From Candidatus Zhuqueibacterota bacterium (GTDB taxonomy: Bacteria > Zhuqueibacterota > Zhuqueibacteria > Oceanimicrobiales > Oceanimicrobiaceae), in assembly GCA_011775825.1 (NCBI GenBank), contig JAABYK010000478.1:15104-24166 (forward strand): DNA of 9,063 bases, in the 5' to 3' direction. The position numbers were made by a program, and so were the translations under genes. The notes beneath the pieces are model-generated. The model was not told the origin of the DNA. It was given only the letters and a program-made list of their open reading frames with translations, and did no database searches. Shown piece after piece: positions 1 to 5,319 of the stretch (within the stretch, counting starts at the first letter, position 1; each line of letters opens with the position of its first letter).

Positions 1-430
1 TGACTCGATAAATGCGATCGGCGTGCTGATGAAATTTGTCATAACTAAGCTCATCTTGAATGTAGAGCAGAATGAGGATGCAAGCGGTCAGCCCAATGAC
101 CAATCCTGAAATGTTGATAAAGGAGTACCCTTTGTGTCTTAAGAAATTTCTGAATGCGATTTTCAGATAATTGCCAAACATGATTGGCCCTCCTGAATTG
201 GGGGACAAGAGTTTTCGTTTTAACAAGTGCGGTCGGAAAAATCGAAGCACATCGACACAATACCACACATTTGCCCTGGCCTTGCCGATTTCCCGCACGC
301 GGTTTCGGTAAAGTTCGTGGAGATCGCCCTGAACTTCTTCAATGAATTCGGAGGCGCAGTACCACTCGAGGAACGCGTCCGCAAGGCGCGGCGGTTCACG
401 AAGTTCACATGTTTTGTTCTTGGACTGCAT
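1..430 (-). CDS. FtsX/MacB-type ABC transporter permease with N-terminal prefix domain, 3' end outside window
   Basis: This is the N-terminal 143 residues of an ABC transporter permease; the rest lies beyond the left edge. Residues 1-83 form a soluble, charged segment (LADAFLEWYC near 16-25, EEVQGDLHELY near 31-41) that resembles the permease prefix domain fused to FtsX/MacB-like permeases. Residue 84 begins the usual permease N-terminus (MFGNYLKIAFRN), followed by a transmembrane helix at about 102-124 and the start of the periplasmic domain (DELSYDKFHQHADRIYRV). Family members work with an ATPase subunit in export or in moving lipids and peptides; the substrate here is unknown. The start at 430 is preferred because the frame is open through the prefix domain and the ATG overlaps the PadR stop as TGATG, suggesting translational coupling. 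An internal ATG at 181 follows a good AGGAGG-like site and could give a shorter form. The family call is firm; the role is inferred. Confidence 0.88.
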   Translation of the reverse strand, partial: MQSKNKTCELREPPRLADAFLEWYCASEFIEEVQGDLHELYRNRVREIGKARANVWYCVDVLRFFRPHLLKRKLLSPNSGGPIMFGNYLKIAFRNFLRHKGYSFINISGLVIGLTACILILLYIQDELSYDKFHQHADRIYRV

Positions 431-765
431 CAAATGTTACCTTCAAACGAGACATCCGGAATGAGTGCCCACAGTTTTTCCCGAATCTGCCGGATTTCAA
501 TGAGTGCTTCCTTGCCGGAACTTGTGATGCGGAAAAAGCGTTTCCGCCTACCTCCTCGCGAGGCCGTGGCGCCACCCATCCACGAATTTACGAAGCCCTT
601 CTTTTCCAATCGATGTAACACAGAATGAATGGCGCTGATGGAGAGTTTTCTATCGGTCTGTTTCTCGATCTCTTCTCGAATGGCCACTCCGTAAGCGCTG
701 TTGTAAAGCGCAGCCACGGTGAGCAGCACCAATTCTTCGAATTCGCCTAAATTTGTTCGTTTCAT
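430..765 (-). CDS. PadR family transcriptional regulator
   Basis: A 111-residue winged helix-turn-helix protein of typical size for the short PadR class. Residues 5-50 give the HTH (LGEFEELVLLTVAAL, then YGVAIREEIEK), followed by the recognition helix segment SISAIHSVLHRLEKKGFV and the wing with RRKRFFRITSSGKEAL. PadR proteins bind operator DNA as dimers and usually repress neighbouring transport or stress genes until a ligand binds. The downstream permease starts within this gene's stop codon, so it is the likely target, and the pair is probably autoregulated. The start at 765 gives the normal N-terminus (MKRTNLGEFEELVLL); the site before it is poor for ribosome binding. The ligand is unknown. 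Confidence 0.93.
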   Translation of the reverse strand: MKRTNLGEFEELVLLTVAALYNSAYGVAIREEIEKQTDRKLSISAIHSVLHRLEKKGFVNSWMGGATASRGGRRKRFFRITSSGKEALIEIRQIREKLWALIPDVSFEGNI

Positions 766-773
766 GATGGATT

Positions 774-789
774 TACGTTACGAGACGTA
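774..789. promoter_or_regulatory. Inverted repeat before PadR gene, candidate operator
   Basis: The arms TACGT (774-778) and ACGTA (785-789) face each other across six bases, ending nine bases before the PadR start codon. The position suits an autoregulatory PadR operator, since known PadR sites are short inverted repeats over the promoter or leader. The arms are only five bases long, so chance is a real alternative. Confidence 0.3.
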
Positions 790-992
790 TCATTATTTGT
801 TTCGCTTTTGTAGAAGAAATTAAGTTTGAATGGAGATTGACGAATACTCAAAATTCCAGAATTATCAACCGCTGCCGATGTGTTTTAAGTAAAGAAATAA
901 AAAGGTTATTAGCTCTGTGAATTGTTTGTCACAACTTTTGCTTTTCTGAGTTAAGCATGCCATTCGGATGGATTTTTGCAGTCCGGGGATGT

Positions 993-1020
993 TTGATTGA
1001 AGAAAAGGTTGTGTTGTAAA
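993..1020 (+). promoter_or_regulatory. Possible sigma-70 promoter for small membrane protein
   Basis: TTGATT at 993-998 and TGTAAA at 1015-1020 are separated by 16 bases, each matching the consensus at four of six positions. Transcription would start near 1026, just before the ribosome binding site of the 46-residue protein. The rest of the gap 766-1046 is AT-rich and shows no gene. Confidence 0.25.
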
Positions 1021-1046
1021 AAAGTCTGCTTGAGGTGAGTTTTACG

Positions 1047-1187
1047 ATGACCGAATTAGAATACTTGTGTGGCCTGATTTTGTTGTTAATTGGCTTTAAT
1101 CTTGGCTATTACGAAGCCGGCAAAGGCCTCGTTTTGGATGATTTTAAAAAAATGGTTCGGCAAGTCGTTAGCAAGGTGCGAAAATAG
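1047..1187 (+). CDS. Small single-pass membrane protein, 46 residues
   Basis: A 46-residue protein not matched to a named family. It starts MTELEYLCGL, has a hydrophobic helix at about residues 6-20 (YLCGLILLLIGFNLG), then YYEAGKG and a basic, amphipathic tail (DDFKKMVRQVVSKVRK). The basic tail suggests that the C-terminus lies in the cytoplasm. A good ribosome binding site (GAGGTGAG, 1032-1039) lies seven bases before the ATG, which is the main reason to believe the gene. It is followed three bases later by a perfect palindrome. An overlapping ORF in another frame (1090-1302) has neither a membrane helix pattern nor a ribosome binding site and is taken as a shadow. Function is unknown. Confidence 0.6.
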   Translation: MTELEYLCGLILLLIGFNLGYYEAGKGLVLDDFKKMVRQVVSKVRK

Positions 1188-1189
1188 AG

Positions 1190-1207
1190 TTGCCTCAATT
1201 GAGGCAA
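1190..1207. repeat. Perfect 18-bp palindrome after small ORF
   Basis: TTGCCTCAATTGAGGCAA reads the same on both strands and begins three bases after the stop of the 46-residue protein. As RNA it could fold into a seven-pair stem with an AATT loop. No T-run follows on the plus strand, so it is not a standard intrinsic terminator. A dimeric protein binding site or an mRNA 3' end structure are alternatives. Confidence 0.6.
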
Positions 1208-1319
1208 TGATCCGGCTTCGAACAAATCCATCAAAAAGTTCAAGGCCCCAAACAACCAAACTAATTGAATGGATACTCAGGACAAAACAATCGGATATTT
1301 GAAAACGTCTTTTCTTACG

Positions 1320-1565
1320 TCAGGTCTTTTTGACAAGACCCACAATCCATAACAGAATGACCGCCCCGATTAGCGCCGCGATCAAGGAACCGATGATTCC
1401 ACCTCCGACGGCGATATCCAACGTGTCGAAAAGGAAACCGCCGATTAATGCTCCGATAACCCCCACAATGAGATTACCAACCAACCCAAACCCCTTACCC
1501 TTCATAATTTGTCCGGCAAGCCAGCCTGCAACCAATCCGATTAAGAGAAACAGTAAGAGATTCAT
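1320..1565 (-). CDS. GlsB/YeaQ/YmgE family stress response membrane protein
   Basis: An 81-residue, very hydrophobic and glycine-rich protein of the usual size for the GlsB/YeaQ/YmgE (transglycosylase-associated) family. Three membrane helices fit: about residues 2-19, 28-48 and 56-77. The family pattern is visible as GLVAGWLAGQIMKG near the N-terminus, GNLIVGVIGALIGGFLF in the middle and GSLIAALIGAVILLWIVGLVKK at the end. It sits in the inner membrane; relatives are linked to general or acid stress, with no proven enzyme activity despite the old family name. The start at 1565 is secured by a strong AAGGAGGG site five bases upstream. It is a single-gene unit with neighbours pointing away or lying far off. 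Confidence 0.93.
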   Translation of the reverse strand: MNLLLFLLIGLVAGWLAGQIMKGKGFGLVGNLIVGVIGALIGGFLFDTLDIAVGGGIIGSLIAALIGAVILLWIVGLVKKT

Positions 1566-1690
1566 TTTTCCCTCCTTATAAAGTGAGATGAGATTGAATG
1601 TGTTTGAGGCCTTGGTACTCAGTTAGTTTGACTGTAATCGTTTAAACCACGAACAAATCAGAGCTTAGTGCTGGTACTGTCAGAAACAGG

Positions 1691-1850
1691 TTTGAAAAAT
1701 TCGAATCTCGAAATCCGAAACAATTTCAAAACTTGTCCTTCTTGGTTGCCATTTTCAAAACGTCAGCTCCCCGCCTCAATCGTTTTGAATTCCGCTTTTG
1801 GCGATTCGGATTTGTGTCGAATTTCGGACTTCAAATTTCGATTTTATCAG
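1691..1850. repeat. Imperfect intergenic inverted repeat, about 160 bp
   Basis: The gene-free stretch 1566-1909 contains this element. Outer arms AAATCCGAA (1711-1719) and TTCGGATTT (1805-1813) match exactly in inverse orientation. Inner arms TTCAAAACG (1754-1762) and CGTTTTGAA (1781-1789) do the same around an 18-base loop. The flanks also mirror loosely, with TTCGAATCTCGAA-like words on the left and TCGAATTTCGGA-like words on the right. The style recalls dispersed TTCGAA/TCCGAA-rich intergenic repeats of environmental bacteria, but that is from memory. A forward ORF crosses it (1668-2354) but is not credible as a gene because it continues antisense through the MOSC gene. Confidence 0.5.
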
Positions 1851-1909
1851 GGGACAACTCTCAAATACACGGTAATACCTCAACATATTTTTGAAATTGT
1901 GTACTTATT

Positions 1910-2359
1910 CTATGACTGGTGTACCCAACGTACCGGATCGCCAACGCATATCTCGTCATCATCCAAGACTTCTGCAAAAGCGCCGCCGCCCCAATTGTCG
2001 TACAAAGCATCCTTTAATCCGGGCAAAGCTTCGTCCATGCGTTCGCAAGGTTTGGTCTCGCCCGCAATCCGCAGGCGACAAGCGCCCACCTGCAGAATGC
2101 GACCACGAGAATCGGCCAGAGGCAGACCGCTCACCATCAAATTGGCACGTCTGGCCGAGGGCGCCACTGACGCCTTCAATTTCTCCATCAACTCGTCCCA
2201 TACTTCCTTCTCGATGATGGTCACCTGTCGTTTGCCACCCTGGTTGGCGTTGTTGACAATGCCCTTTCCAGCCAGCAATTCTGCCCGATCGGTCCGGTCC
2301 ATGGGTCCGTGTTTAAACCGTTTTATCCAGATGGCCTCGAGTTTGCCTTGTTGATTCAT
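1910..2359 (-). CDS. MOSC domain-containing protein
   Basis: A 149-residue protein that is almost wholly a MOSC (Moco sulfurase C-terminal) domain. The pattern runs EAIWIKRFKHGPMD (8-21), NANQGGKRQVTIIE (37-50), SARRANLMVSG (68-78) and GETKPCERMDEALPG (100-114). Cys105 is the conserved cysteine in this motif. MOSC domains bind or pass on sulfur and molybdenum cofactor; examples include the YiiM type and the C-terminal part of Moco sulfurase. Stand-alone short versions have unsettled substrates. No molybdenum cofactor gene is visible nearby. Its ATG at 2359 overlaps the antitoxin stop as TAATG, with no strong ribosome binding site of its own, so translation probably follows from the antitoxin. 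It is less AT-rich than the two genes before it. Confidence 0.9.
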   Translation of the reverse strand: MNQQGKLEAIWIKRFKHGPMDRTDRAELLAGKGIVNNANQGGKRQVTIIEKEVWDELMEKLKASVAPSARRANLMVSGLPLADSRGRILQVGACRLRIAGETKPCERMDEALPGLKDALYDNWGGGAFAEVLDDDEICVGDPVRWVHQS

Positions 2360-2619
2360 TATTCCATTTTATCCCAATCCGGGACTGGCCTATCCTTTAC
2401 TTTTGCCATTACTTCATCAAAATCAGAAAAAATTTCTTTTTTGGAATAATCCTTCCAATATTTTGAGATATTTTGACTGGCTTCTAAATTCCCAATTTCT
2501 TTGGTAAACATATACATCGCAAGTTGGTTTATTGATACGCCTTGCTGCTCAGCAATTAACGCAAGTCTATGTTTTAAATCAGCGGGCACTCGAATGGTTA
2601 AAACACTTGCTTTAGACAT
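2359..2619 (-). CDS. Ribbon-helix-helix antitoxin
   Basis: An 86-residue protein with an N-terminal ribbon-helix-helix domain: strand VLTIRVPADL at about residues 6-15, helix KHRLALIAEQQG and helix SINQLAMYMFTKEIG, ending near residue 43. The polar C-terminal half (DYSKKEIFSDFDEVMAKVKDRPVPDW) is what such antitoxins use to wrap and block the toxin. Proteins of this type also repress their own promoter. The start overlaps the end of the PIN gene by eight bases and is preceded by a GGAGAG-like site, so the toxin comes first in the operon, the reverse of the common order. The next gene begins within its stop codon. The gene is AT-rich. The antitoxin role is inferred from domain plus partner. Confidence 0.85.
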   Translation of the reverse strand: MSKASVLTIRVPADLKHRLALIAEQQGVSINQLAMYMFTKEIGNLEASQNISKYWKDYSKKEIFSDFDEVMAKVKDRPVPDWDKME

Positions 2620-3034
2620 AATTCTCTCTCCATTTCTTTACAAACTTACCTGGAGTAATTATTTTTGATTGTTCAAACTTTAGTTCGGCATTTTCAAAAT
2701 CTTTGACATTACTTGTAATAAGATAGTCACTTTGGCTTGTCACAGCCAATTCGACAATCATATTATCTTTTTCGTCTTTTAGATTCGGACGCAATAAAAA
2801 GTATATTTCGTAAATTTTACTTGTGTAAGCTATAAATCTCAAGAATTTTTCTATATCACTTAATTGTAACCCAAAATCTGTGAGCGATTTATCTCTCGTC
2901 AGAACATCTTGATATTCTTGAAAAACTGGTACAGAAAGCGCAATCTGAATTTTTCCATTTCTCACCTGCTGTAAAATAAAGTGCGAGGCTCCAGTTTTAC
3001 TTTTCAATGCTTGATATAAAATATTCGTATCCAA
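2612..3034 (-). CDS. PIN-domain toxin (COG1569-like), N-terminus uncertain
   Basis: A PIN-fold ribonuclease-like protein of about 140 residues, the expected toxin partner of the adjacent ribbon-helix-helix antitoxin. Acidic sites fit the PIN active centre: D2 in DTNIL, E40 in VPVFQEY, D87 and D90 in LKDEKDNMIVELA, and D112 in TSNVKDF, where the usual preceding aspartate is replaced by N109. The closest known group is the 'putative toxin, PIN family'. Only a TTG start at 3034 is available in this frame, because a TAG stop lies three codons upstream. This drops the usual first beta strand before DTN. An ATG at 3047 in another frame would give MLVT followed by LDTNIL if one T were removed from the TTTT run (3033-3036), so a frameshift or sequencing slip is possible. 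Activity of the copy is therefore uncertain. Confidence 0.8.
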   Translation of the reverse strand: MDTNILYQALKSKTGASHFILQQVRNGKIQIALSVPVFQEYQDVLTRDKSLTDFGLQLSDIEKFLRFIAYTSKIYEIYFLLRPNLKDEKDNMIVELAVTSQSDYLITSNVKDFENAELKFEQSKIITPGKFVKKWRENYV

Positions 3035-3043
3035 AAGTGACTA

Positions 3044-3074
3044 GCATATAGAAAGATAGTATATATGCTGTCAA
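3044..3074 (-). promoter_or_regulatory. Promoter and inverted-repeat operator of toxin-antitoxin unit
   Basis: On the minus strand a perfect TTGACA lies at 3074-3069. With a spacing of 17 or 18 bases it meets CTATAT or TATATG (3051-3045) as a -10 element; a TATACT also lies at 3063-3058. Arms GCATATA (3044-3050) and TATATGC (3062-3068) form a perfect inverted repeat across eleven bases, filling the spacer. This is the expected place for autorepression by the ribbon-helix-helix antitoxin. If this -10 is used, the transcript would begin only a few bases before the TTG at 3034. Confidence 0.5.
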
Positions 3075-3138
3075 AATGCCCAAGTTCTTTTATTGCGCTA
3101 AACAGTCGGCGGCAATCGAGACGATTGCAGGACAAACT

Positions 3139-5115
3139 TCACCGCATGCTCGTTCTTTCTCCCAACAGGAACGTTTCCAGAAACAGCGCTACCGCATTGT
3201 AGTAGTAATCGCGATTGCTTTTCTTGCGAAAGCCATGCCCTTCATCTTTGGCCAGCAGATACCAGACTGTGCCCCCGTTTTCGCGAATGACCTCCACCAT
3301 TTGTTCGCTCTCACTGGCCGGCACCCGAGGATCGTTCAAACCCTGGGCGATGAGCATGGGTTTGGTGATTTTGTGAGCATTAGTGGTCGGAGAGATTTCA
3401 TTAAGAAACTCGTGCATTTTTGGATCCCGTTCATCGCCGTATTCCACCCGTCTGAGATCCCGGCGATAATCCTTGGTGTTTTCCAGAAAGGTCACGAAAT
3501 TGCTGATGCCGACGATGTCGACACCGCAGCGCAGTCGGTCGTTGTAATGAAACATGGAAGATAGTACCATGTAGCCACCGTACGAACCCCCGATGACCGC
3601 CACGCGATTCGCATCCAGATCCGGCTGCTTCTCGATCCAATCCAACAACTTACCGATGTCTTTGACCGAATCTTCACGCTTGTAAGCGTTATCCAGTTTT
3701 ACATAACTTTTGCCGTAGCCGGCAGAGCCCCGAACGTTGGGGGCCAGAACCGCAATCCCTAACTCGTTAAGATAATACTGAAAACTCCAACTGAAAAACG
3801 GACGATATTGGCCTTCCGGACCGCCGTGAATCGAGATCAATACCGGCAATGGCTGTCCGCTTGTATTATTCGGCCTGTAGTAAAATGCCGGAATCATTCG
3901 CGGCTCGCCATCTACTTCGTCAAAGGTCTCGTAGTGGATAAGTTCGGGCACCACGAAATTATCGGTATTCAAGCCGCCCACCTCGCTTTTGGTCCAGCGG
4001 GTGAGTTTGCGGTTTGCGATATCCAAAACAAACACATCGCCGGGCGTTTGCGGCGTGTTGAGCACCATGCCCAAACGACTGTTGTCAGGATGAAATTCAA
4101 GGCCGTAGATTTGGCCAACCGGAATGTCAGGAAGCCCCTGTTCGGTTTCGGACTCCAGATCCCAGAGATGCAGCTTGCTGATGCCGCCTTCGTTGGTCAC
4201 AAACGCCAGGAATTTTCCGTCATCGGATAAATCGAAGCTGTTCACATCCCACGAAATATCTTCGGTCAACACCTCCGTCTGTTGAGTCTCAAGATTATAG
4301 TACTGCAAACGCTGGAATTCACTGTTTTCGTCGGACGTCAGGTAGATTCCTTTGCCATCCTTTGCCCACATCACGCCACCGTAGGCAATCTTCTCTTCAG
4401 ATGGATTGATTTGAGTCAATTCTTTTGTCTCCAAATCCAGAATATAAGGATAGGACTCGTTGATGGACACATAATTGAACACGATTAGCCTGGAATCATC
4501 GGGAGACCAGTCGACTGCCACCCAGGTTCCTGTTTTCTCCAACGCGGCCTGAGCTTGCTCTGGCTGGGCAAGGTCAGCTACGAAGACATCCCAATCCCGA
4601 CCGTTCCGCTTCGTGGAATAGTACGAGAAGCGGTCGCCGTGGTTGGACCACAAGCCGAACCCGTTTCGGGATTTGCCATCCGTGAGCATTTGATAAATCC
4701 CGGTTTCCATATCGAAATAAAAAAGCTGGTAGAATTCCGAGCCGCCCACGTCTTTGCTGAAAAGAAAGCCGGGATCATCAGCGACCGGTCGCATGTTGGC
4801 GCCGCCAACCGGTTCAGCAAAAAATGTGATCTGCTGACGTGCGCCGAGTGGAGTTTTCACCCAATGAATTTGCCTGGTTTCGCCAAATCTTGTGGAGATA
4901 AGCATCCCTTCGCCGCCCGGATGCCAATCCTGCAAGGAAGCGGACCGAATGTTCTGGTATTGCAGCATCCGTTCCTGAATATGCGCTGGAATTTCCGGAA
5001 TGCCTTCAATGACCAAATTGCCTTTTTCAATTCGTTCAACCTGGCCGTAAAGAAAGCTTGTAACGATGAGAACGAACAAAAGGCAGATAATCCGTTGGGC
5101 ACGTGCTCTTTTCAT
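3139..5115 (-). CDS. S9 family peptidase (prolyl oligopeptidase type), exported
   Basis: A 658-residue serine peptidase. Residues 1-25 (MKRARAQRIICLLFVLIVTSFLYGQ) look like a signal peptide with a cut near residue 24, so it acts in the periplasm or outside. Residues from about 40 to 390 carry repeated beta-propeller-like blades (LIVFNYVSINESYPYILDLETKEL, FLAFVTNEGGISKLHLWDLE). The alpha/beta hydrolase domain follows, with oxyanion-side HGGPEGQ and the triad Ser511 (GGSYGGYM), Asp595 (LNDPRVP) and His627 (DEGHGF). It should cut short peptides; the propeller restricts access. The frame stays open to 5187, but the start at 5115 is chosen for its AAGGAG site, the signal peptide and a promoter candidate lying inside the extension. 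It is about 100 bases upstream of the toxin-antitoxin unit, which has its own promoter. Length is normal for the family. Confidence 0.95.
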   Translation of the reverse strand: MKRARAQRIICLLFVLIVTSFLYGQVERIEKGNLVIEGIPEIPAHIQERMLQYQNIRSASLQDWHPGGEGMLISTRFGETRQIHWVKTPLGARQQITFFAEPVGGANMRPVADDPGFLFSKDVGGSEFYQLFYFDMETGIYQMLTDGKSRNGFGLWSNHGDRFSYYSTKRNGRDWDVFVADLAQPEQAQAALEKTGTWVAVDWSPDDSRLIVFNYVSINESYPYILDLETKELTQINPSEEKIAYGGVMWAKDGKGIYLTSDENSEFQRLQYYNLETQQTEVLTEDISWDVNSFDLSDDGKFLAFVTNEGGISKLHLWDLESETEQGLPDIPVGQIYGLEFHPDNSRLGMVLNTPQTPGDVFVLDIANRKLTRWTKSEVGGLNTDNFVVPELIHYETFDEVDGEPRMIPAFYYRPNNTSGQPLPVLISIHGGPEGQYRPFFSWSFQYYLNELGIAVLAPNVRGSAGYGKSYVKLDNAYKREDSVKDIGKLLDWIEKQPDLDANRVAVIGGSYGGYMVLSSMFHYNDRLRCGVDIVGISNFVTFLENTKDYRRDLRRVEYGDERDPKMHEFLNEISPTTNAHKITKPMLIAQGLNDPRVPASESEQMVEVIRENGGTVWYLLAKDEGHGFRKKSNRDYYYNAVALFLETFLLGERTSMR

Positions 5116-5186
5116 GATGAACTCCTTTAAATAACTTTGGGTTGGTGTGAGTAAATTGTTTGAATCTCCAGGAGGTAATCTACCCA

Positions 5187-5215
5187 AGTTTAAGCATGAT
5201 TCCTCAAAAAATCAA
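5187..5215 (-). promoter_or_regulatory. Possible sigma-70 promoter of S9 peptidase
   Basis: On the minus strand TTGATT (5215-5210) and TAAACT (5192-5187) are separated by 17 bases, each with four matches to consensus. Transcription would start near 5180, giving a leader of about 65 bases before the ATG at 5115. It lies in a very AT-rich divergent intergenic region (5116-5319). Confidence 0.3.
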
Positions 5216-5319
5216 TGATTTTTTAAACATTTAAAGCTTGAAAAAAATTTAAAATTGTTTTAATTGTGCCCAGGCCGAAATGAAAGTTTCGTGTGAAGAA
5301 GCTATTGTGACAAACTCAA

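Noticed and set aside
220..408. Minus-strand ORF of 62 codons
   Set aside because: It lies in another frame inside the permease prefix domain, which is better supported.
227..628. Forward ORF of 133 codons
   Set aside because: It is antisense to the PadR gene and the permease prefix, both of which have clear family motifs; it has no recognisable domain.
1090..1302. Forward ORF of 70 codons after the small membrane protein
   Set aside because: It overlaps the small gene in another frame, has no ribosome binding site and spans the palindrome.
1323..1340. Hairpin GGTCTT/AAGACC as a terminator
   Set aside because: It lies inside the GlsB-family coding end and has no T-run following it on the minus strand.
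1668..2354. Forward ORF of 228 codons
   Set aside because: The first third translates the intergenic inverted repeat and the rest is antisense to the MOSC gene.
3076..3564. Forward ORF of 162 codons
   Set aside because: It is antisense to the catalytic domain of the S9 peptidase.
4555..5130. Forward ORF of 191 codons
   Set aside because: It is antisense to the S9 peptidase N-terminal half and shows no domain.
5116..5187. Extra 24 codons upstream of the S9 peptidase start
   Set aside because: They would hide the signal peptide, lack a good ribosome binding site, and overlap a promoter candidate.
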